Assembly: GCA_903813345.2 (NCBI GenBank)
Contig: CAIIXF020000001.1
Location: forward strand, 28,449,915 to 28,513,914
Reading direction: 5' to 3'
From: Owenia fusiformis
Taxonomy: Eukaryota; Annelida; Polychaeta; Sabellida; Oweniidae
DNA: 64,000 bases
Part shown: positions 57,980-64,000 of the stretch, piece by piece
Numbering within the stretch: the stretch's first letter is position 1
How the letters are laid out: the number at the start of each line of letters is the position of its first letter
Translations under genes and position numbers: made by a program
Notes under the pieces: generated by a model
What the model was told of the DNA's origin: nothing
Database searches by the model: none
Seen by the model: only the letters and a program-made list of their open reading frames with translations

Positions 57980-60351
57980 GTTCTGGCGGTTCTTCCATTA
58001 AACCGACCACTCCTTGCTTGGTCCTTGGAAACACAGTGATCACCTTTAGGCGGTCAGATGTTTTAGGACAGGGACCAAGCCAACGATTGTGCAAACCGAA
58101 TGAATGCCTTGTAATTTGTCAGGGCACACATGATCGATATATTACGAGGCATACGTAATACGTAATGTTTTTGGGTAGAGGCCTAGTTCAGATGATTATA
58201 TCTCCAGGTATATGACAGGAAATAATAATATGCCCCCAAGTGGAGTTGAACTCCCCTCTGCAACAATCGAAGCAATTTAAGATACAGATTGTGGTGAAGC
58301 GTTAAATGCATGACGCCAAAGGAATTCAAGCAAACAACTGTGGTCGTATGGGCTGATATTGTTTTGAGTCATGCCTTGGGCAAGAAGCCATCGGCAATTC
58401 ACCAAACGTTCACTGTTTAAAATCACCATCAAAACACTCAAATAAACCAGCTATAAAAGGTCAACTTTACTTCACATAGCAATAGATAACATGACCTGCT
58501 GAAATGAATTAGTTTTGGCCATGATAATAAATGTAACATTATATGTCATTTTGATAGCATTCGTCTGGTTCTTTTATTGATGCTATTATTTGGGTTTCAT
58601 TAAGGAGGCCATGTGAAGTCACATAAAGTAGCTACGTTTACATTTTGGCTTATCATCCATAGAACGTATGGTTATATAGAGAGAAGTGGCTACGTTTTCA
58701 TCGTACCTAAAATGCACGATATTGTTGTGTTGCTTGGTGAGCGGACGGTGGAGTCTATTTTTTGTTGGTTGTGTCTCCTTTCAGGCAAACGTTTGACGGG
58801 TTGACATGTGATTTTCAGGGATGATTTTGGAGTTCAAATCTAAGACTTATGATGTTCTGAATATAATTTATGTATGAGAGTATTAAGTATTAGTTGATTC
58901 GAATGTACGATATTGTTCACTGTGTGTCTCGTGATGTAAAAGCGATTAGTCCATTTGAGAAATGACAAATACCGATAATTCTTTTTTGAAATAAAAACAA
59001 AGTCAAAAGTGAAACACCATTGGTTCATTGTCAACTGCTCATCATCTCTCAACACTTATGACATTACTACTGAAGTATACAATAAGGGGATTGTAAAAAA
59101 AAGTAACAGATTTTTGGTGACAAGACTTATCCATACCAGTTTACGTGACCAGTTTATCATGATCAATGTGAGTGTATCTTAATTTGCACATGAATAAGTT
59201 TTTATTTAACCTTGTCAAAAGGTCACTTTTCGTTTGCCATTCATCAGTCTGAACTCTGAATATTGGCAAACTTAAAAAGGTGTTGGACAAAGACAAATGT
59301 CATTTTTCACGGATCATAGTTAGGTTCGTGCCAAAAGTACATAAATGTATATGCATTTATTCAAATAGGTTTAATAGAATGTTATTTCATTGAGAGTTTA
59401 TTACATTTATCTATGCATATGATCTTGCTGACATATACCATGCCTTTTACTATGTTGTAGGTTGTACCCACTGGCATGTAGCGGCCCTGATATCGATAAA
59501 TTCTACACGCAATATAACCAGATTTTAGATGCTTGGTTAAAACTTTACACGAAAAAGCCTCGATATCCGGGCATTTACTCTTACACTGAACTGAAAATAG
59601 CATCGTCTAAACGTGCATGTCTTGGCTTCCGGGAAAGTTTATCAACATTTATACTCAATTGAAAGAGCAGTCGTGCTTATATCGTGTACCAGTTTGATTG
59701 TTTTATATGTGTGTGTATTTATAATATGATAGCCTAGTAATACCGTGTCGTTAGAACAAGTGCTAGATATCGAACTGATGACCTGAAATTAGATTATTGG
59801 ACTGATCGCGCATCTGATATTAGATGATTAATTTGCATTGAATCTGATATTAACTTGCAACCCAATACCACAGTAAATACCAAGACTTTACATTAGAATG
59901 ATAACACGGCCTCATATTCTAATTCATTATACGTCCATTGCAGGCCAAAAATGTTTCAATGTGGATATTGTAATGCACACGAGAATACATTCGATTCGTA
60001 TATATTGATCATACATCAATTGAACATGGAGATTTTCCTGTACACTTTTCCCAAACATGTGGAATAGACTAGATGCGAGTAGAAATTATCTTGATTTATC
60101 CTATGCCAAGTAGGGTTTTAGGGAGATAAGTTGGTAAGATATATCCCGTATCCTGATTTTGAGGTTTCCATATCAAGAACCTCCATATCTCCCGTCATAT
60201 CTCCCGCTTCGGTGCATATCTTCCCGCTTCGGGGCGTATCTTCCCGCTTCAAAAAAAGTGGAAATGCAATAAAATGACTTTGCATATGAATGATTTGTTT
60301 ATTTTTTACACCTTGTACTACTGAAAACTCTACTTGGTATAGGATAAAGCA

Positions 60352-60490
60352 GTTATGTACGGTCGGTTTGGATATTGGGTTCATCCCTCGTGAGATATGC
60401 ACATCTACTTTCTGTCCCTACGGTCCCTCAGGTAGATATGCATATCTCCCTCTGGAAAAACCCCATATCCAAAACCTCCCAGTACATAAC
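60352..60490. repeat. 139-bp hairpin element, copy 1
   Basis: GTTATGTAC at the left is mirrored by GTACATAAC at the right. Inner arms TTTGGATATTGGG / CCCCATATCCAAA and GAGATATGCACATCTAC / GTAGATATGCATATCTC also pair. Related to 62048-62190 by the same outer and middle motifs. Confidence 0.7.
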
Positions 60491-60942
60491 CCTTATTTAT
60501 CCCATGGTTACAAGGATATATATCGAATATCACGTGAAGATATAATTGATACGTGGATGAAGATATCATATTTTAGCAAACAATTCCCAAATCATCGAAT
60601 ATCACTTTTGAAACCATCGAATATCACTTATTGAAAGGTGATATTCGATGGTTTCAAAAGTGATATGCGATGGTTTCAAAGGTGATATTCGATGGTTTTG
60701 ATTTTTTCAATTTTTTTTATTAATTCAGCAAAACGATTGTTTATATATTTATTATATATTTTTATTTTTTGGGATCTTGTTTTTACGGCGTTCGCATTAA
60801 ATACACACCACTCTGTTACGTCACGTATATGACGTTCGTTGAATTATCGCAATCAAAATGTCAGACGAAATGGAATTTCCATTGCAATTTATCTGACTAT
60901 TCAATGTTCACTGGATAATTCCCAATCGGATAAACGGACAAA

Positions 60943-61073
60943 CCTATGGTTTTTCAAAAATATCACTTATATCCACTCATGGATATCAGTATCTTCACTC
61001 ATTCGCTGCGCTCACTCGCGAAGATATCAATATCCACTCATGGATATAAGTGATATTTTTTCAGAGCCATAGG
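60943..61073. repeat. Hairpin with CGCTGCGCTCACTCG loop
   Basis: CCTATGG...AAATATCACTTATATCCA pairs with its mirror ending CCATAGG. The loop contains ATTCGCTGCGCTCACTCGCG. Confidence 0.75.
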
Positions 61074-61210
61074 ATATTCCTACATTATTCCATAGTTAGC
61101 ATGATATCCATAGGATAACATGTCAAAATAAAAACGGTATTTTTGAAATCAGTGGTAAAATATGATATTTTTGGCAAATTTTCACTTAACCATAGCATAC
61201 GGTGTTTTAG

Positions 61211-61238
61211 CCATGACATACGGCGCCGTATGCCATGG
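61211..61238. repeat. 28-bp palindrome
   Basis: CCATGACATACGGC followed by GCCGTATGCCATGG: each half is 14 bp, with one mismatch and no loop. Confidence 0.75.
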
Positions 61239-61373
61239 TTTATGGATTTTTGCTACTTCAGACTCAAAACGAGGCTAAGTGTCAATATCGCCGTATCGTT
61301 TGGAAAATACATTTTAAATCACTTAATTCCCGACGATTCTGATGATGACTTTAACTATGGAATATAAAGAACA

Positions 61374-61505
61374 TCCTATGATTTACTCGTGATATGATTT
61401 TAATCCACTCATGGATGTTGATATCTGCACTCTCCCGCTACGCTCACTCGTGCAGATGTCATATCCATTCGTGGATAAAGATCATATCACTCATAAATCA
61501 TAGGA
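61374..61505. repeat. Hairpin with CGCTACGCTCACTCG loop
   Basis: TCCTATGATTTA is mirrored by TAAATCATAGGA. The inner arms CGTGATATGAT and ATCATATCACT pair. The loop TCCCGCTACGCTCACTCGTG is close to that of the hairpin at 60943-61073, so the two belong to one family. Confidence 0.7.
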
Positions 61506-62047
61506 TATCCTCTATTTAAGATGTGATATTCGATAGTTTAAAAGTGATATTCGATGGTTTGTAAATTGTTTGCTAAAATATGATATCTTGATCCACATAT
61601 CAAATATATCATCATGTGATATTCGATCTATATCCTCCTTGCAACCATGGGATAAAGCTTTACGTCCCGCTCCAAGCGGGCAGATATAGTATATCTGCCC
61701 GCTACGTCATAATCGCCGCTTGCATATTTGTTCATAATTTGTAACGTTCGCGGAATGACTGTAAACGGCAATGGAGAAAACACAGACAATCAGGGTCTGT
61801 TTGATAGTTAAAAAAGGAAAGAGCATCCACTTAATCAATAAAAAATTCGAGAAAATAAATATGGGAATATTTGAGAGAACATGAAAATCCGCCCACGGCC
61901 AAGAAAACAAAACTGGACATGAATATTCTAAAATGTTTCCACGATTTAACAATGTGAACCAGATGACCAAGATTGGTATGGGATAAACATATTATCCTAT
62001 AGTCGCGGTTCAGGATATTGGGATTATCCCTTGGCCAATATATAGGG

Positions 62048-62190
62048 GTTATGCAATTGGAGGTTTTGGATACAGGGAATATCCCGAGGGATATACAATA
62101 TATCTTCCCGAGAGACCGAAGGGACCAAGGGAAGATATATTATATATCCCTCGGGATATTCCCTGTATACAAAACCTCCAAGTGCATAAC
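62048..62190. repeat. 143-bp hairpin element, copy 2
   Basis: GTTATGCAATTGGAGGTTTT is mirrored by AAAACCTCCAAGTGCATAAC, continuing through GATACAGGGAATATCCCGAG almost perfectly to a 25-nt loop with GACCGAAGGGACC. Confidence 0.8.
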
Positions 62191-62897
62191 TGTTGTATAT
62201 AGTTTACCATGATATGTACTTCTTTCTGTAACTGGAATACGATTCTAATATACAAGCAGCACATACGTATTCCCGGGGAACCATAAATATTTTGTGTAGG
62301 GTGTGGACATTTTTCTTTTCATTTCTCTAAAATCAGACTATTCTCATAAAATTCATACAAAGTTGGGCCTAAGCCTCTATTTTCGTATTCTGCATCTTAA
62401 GATATTTATAATGTAAAACCTAAGAGATAAATTCAATGTCTTCAGTTGAGAATAAGTGTAAGGTAAATGTGTGAATTCTGCTTGTTGTTGCACTATTTTT
62501 ATAATAAACAAGGTTCGATACGCAACACTGAATAGACTGCAGTCATAGCTTAGTTGTAAAGAAAACAAAAGAAGTTGGGACGTGGTCATGCTTGAATACG
62601 ATTTTAAATATATCGCCGTTTACATTTGTTGAAATCGGCCTGTATTGATTTCAACAGGTGATCGGTGTACAAGGGCATATATTTGAGTTATTGGTTTAAC
62701 GATAAGTATGACCTATGAGTGGGTAATGTTTTACAAATGCATGAAACAAATACTCCAATGGCCTAATCTCAATTTTCCTGCATAAACTATTACATTGAAA
62801 TGATGGTCATTTGCTCTCTAACTTCCGCACCGCATACGTAACTTCGTAACAATTCAATAAGCCAAGACAGGACCGCTATAATCGCTACATGCCAGTG

Positions 62898-63202
62898 CAA
62901 GGAGGATTGGCTCCCAGGATCGAAACTCGATATTTTCCAACAATGAAAACGTCGAAATGTCGTTATTTTCTGAAATTAAAACCGACTATAAATTCAAAAT
63001 AAACAGTTCAAAAGATTCGAACCAATATCTCGATCATTTCTTGTGAGTTTTGGAATTTTTCGTTTGGAAATAAGACCAAAATTCACGATTTAAATGTTGA
63101 AGTGAACAAAATGGCGGCTGTTTGAATTCGAATTTTGTATTACGACATACCCATATATGGGACAGAATATCGGTGGTGCACTCTGGGAGCCAATCCTCCT
63201 TG
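62898..63202. mobile_element. Mutator-like MITE
   Basis: A perfect 20-bp TIR, CAAGGAGGATTGGCTCCCAG, opens the element and its reverse complement closes it. The exact 9-bp duplication ATGCCAGTG flanks both sides (62889-62897, 63203-63211). A 9-bp duplication is the mark of Mutator-like elements. No ORF. It carries a YY1-like AAAATGGCGGC at 63108-63118. Confidence 0.88.
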
Positions 63203-63842
63203 ATGCCAGTGTGTACCATCGTATAGCCGATGGGCTTTTTTAGGATGAGTAACCTTTCTGCCAATTGCCAGATTGCCCCCTCTCTTTCAAAACGACTAAT
63301 TAGGCCTACCTGTATAACATGTACACAAGTGCACCTTATGCCTAATAAGGCCCCGTTTATTTGACCACAAAAGAAATAAAAATTATCTTTGGGGGAGCAA
63401 AATCTGTTAATTTGAAGTGTTTAAAATGTACATAATGTGACGTAATTGAAAACTCATTTTTATTCAGTCGAGGCCAATAAGAGCCATCATTAGATATCAT
63501 TAGATATCATCTCTAGTTCAAAACCAGAACGATGTGATGAGTTTTGAGTATCAGGATGAGTAAGACCCATTCGTATATGTCTCTGGGTAAAAGAACAGAA
63601 TCATAAACAACCCGGATGACCCGAGGCACATACGTACCGCGGAGGAGTATACATATTCGACAATGTCCCTGTCATTTAATCTGGAAGAGTTTACCTTTTC
63701 TTCCCAACTCTTGGGAGGAAATACTTGAAGCTATTCTGGGTAAAAATACCCCTTTCCTCAAGGATATACAATGTTCCTCTTCATATGTGTTGATCATACT
63801 TGACCCATTGTTTTCTACTTTCTGATTTCCATGTATTTGCAG

Positions 63843-63937
63843 CGTATGTTCTCAGAGACAGACACCTCAGGAGATGGCCTCATATCATTTGACGAGTACA
63901 TGCTTGCCATGGGTTTCACTCTTACACTCGCACACAA
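63843..63937 (+). CDS. EF-hand gene, shared downstream exon (EF-hand 2)
   Basis: Acceptor TTTGCAG|CGT at 63842/63843 and donor AA|gtaagc at 63938, phase 0 to phase 2. It encodes RMFSETDTSGDGLISFDEYM and then LAMGFTLTLAH. The loop DTSGDGLISFDE is a canonical Ca2+ site (D1, S3, D5, G6, E12). Only one such exon was found, and exons A, B and C all end in phase 0, so each can splice to it. The gene continues beyond the window. Confidence 0.78.
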
Positions 63938-64000
63938 GTAAGCACTAGTCATAAGTTGATCTTCATTAAAAGGCAGAATCAGATCTATATGATCAAATGG

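Larger units (their letters stand above)
60496..61656. repeat. 1.16 kb inverted repeat rich in nested hairpins
   Basis: TTTATCCCATGGTTACAAGG at 60496 is mirrored by CCTTGCAACCATGGGATAAA at 61656. Arms continue with ATCGAATATCACRTGA and TTTTAGCAAACAATT. Inside are a strand-switching series of ATCGAATATCAC/GTGATATTCGAT motifs (60594-60695 and 61512-61560) and two further hairpins. Confidence 0.75.
56519..63842 (+). other. Intron between EF-hand exon C and the shared exon
   Basis: 7.3 kb without another recognisable exon. It contains a dispersed repeat (57285-57740), a 171-bp MITE (57809-57979), a dense hairpin cluster (60352-62190) and a Mutator-like MITE (62898-63202). Confidence 0.5.

Noticed and set aside
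59462-59662. Possible further first exon of the EF-hand gene (66-codon ORF)
   Set aside because: The peptide has no EF-hand loop and no phase-0 donor at the expected position.

Overview
This window is animal (metazoan) nuclear DNA. Its genes have introns with GT/AG borders, AATAAA polyadenylation signals and a 5'-TOP-like ribosomal-protein promoter, set in AT-rich, repeat-rich spacers. The mix of an NHL-propeller protein, duplicated cGAS-like nucleotidyltransferase genes, a secreted VWA protein and many DNA transposons suggests a marine invertebrate. The sequence alone does not fix the phylum.

Layout. 258-6777 (+) is ribosomal protein gene RPL22 in four coding exons. Its 5.3 kb first intron holds a CR1/Jockey-type LINE that is itself split by a 3.1 kb DNA element, which contains a 1.3 kb hAT-like element. 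10921-11823 (+) is an NHL-repeat (TRIM2/3-like) protein. 15821-19533 is a DNA transposon with two divergent ORFs, one of them an intact transposase-like ORF. 19800-20550 is a long hairpin element between TTAA sites. 22828-28035 (+) is a ten-exon gene for a secreted 600-residue protein: signal peptide, two copies of an unrecognised module, and a VWA domain. 28896-33433 and 41552-43975 (both -) are two copies of a segmental duplication. Each carries a Mab-21/cGAS-like nucleotidyltransferase exon with its catalytic residues intact, preceded by an exon for an unrecognised helical N-terminal region. Between the copies lies a 4.77 kb near-perfect inverted repeat whose centre is a 21-bp minisatellite. 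45520-46194 (-) is a GNAT-family acetyltransferase. 48362-63937 (+) looks like the 5' part of an EF-hand gene: three alternative first exons, each encoding a different EF-hand 1, all phase-compatible with one downstream EF-hand exon at the window's end.

Mobile elements are unusually readable because the cGAS-like duplication supplies empty sites. It exposes insertions with TA target duplications and a family with exact 7-bp target duplications (three copies). A Mutator-like MITE has a 20-bp perfect TIR and a 9-bp duplication. Several foldback elements share a CAGGGYG-type terminus.

Strongest leads: the paired N-terminal-helical plus cGAS-like architecture, the switchable first EF-hand with an RFX X-box just upstream of one start codon, and the phase-1 modular secreted VWA protein.
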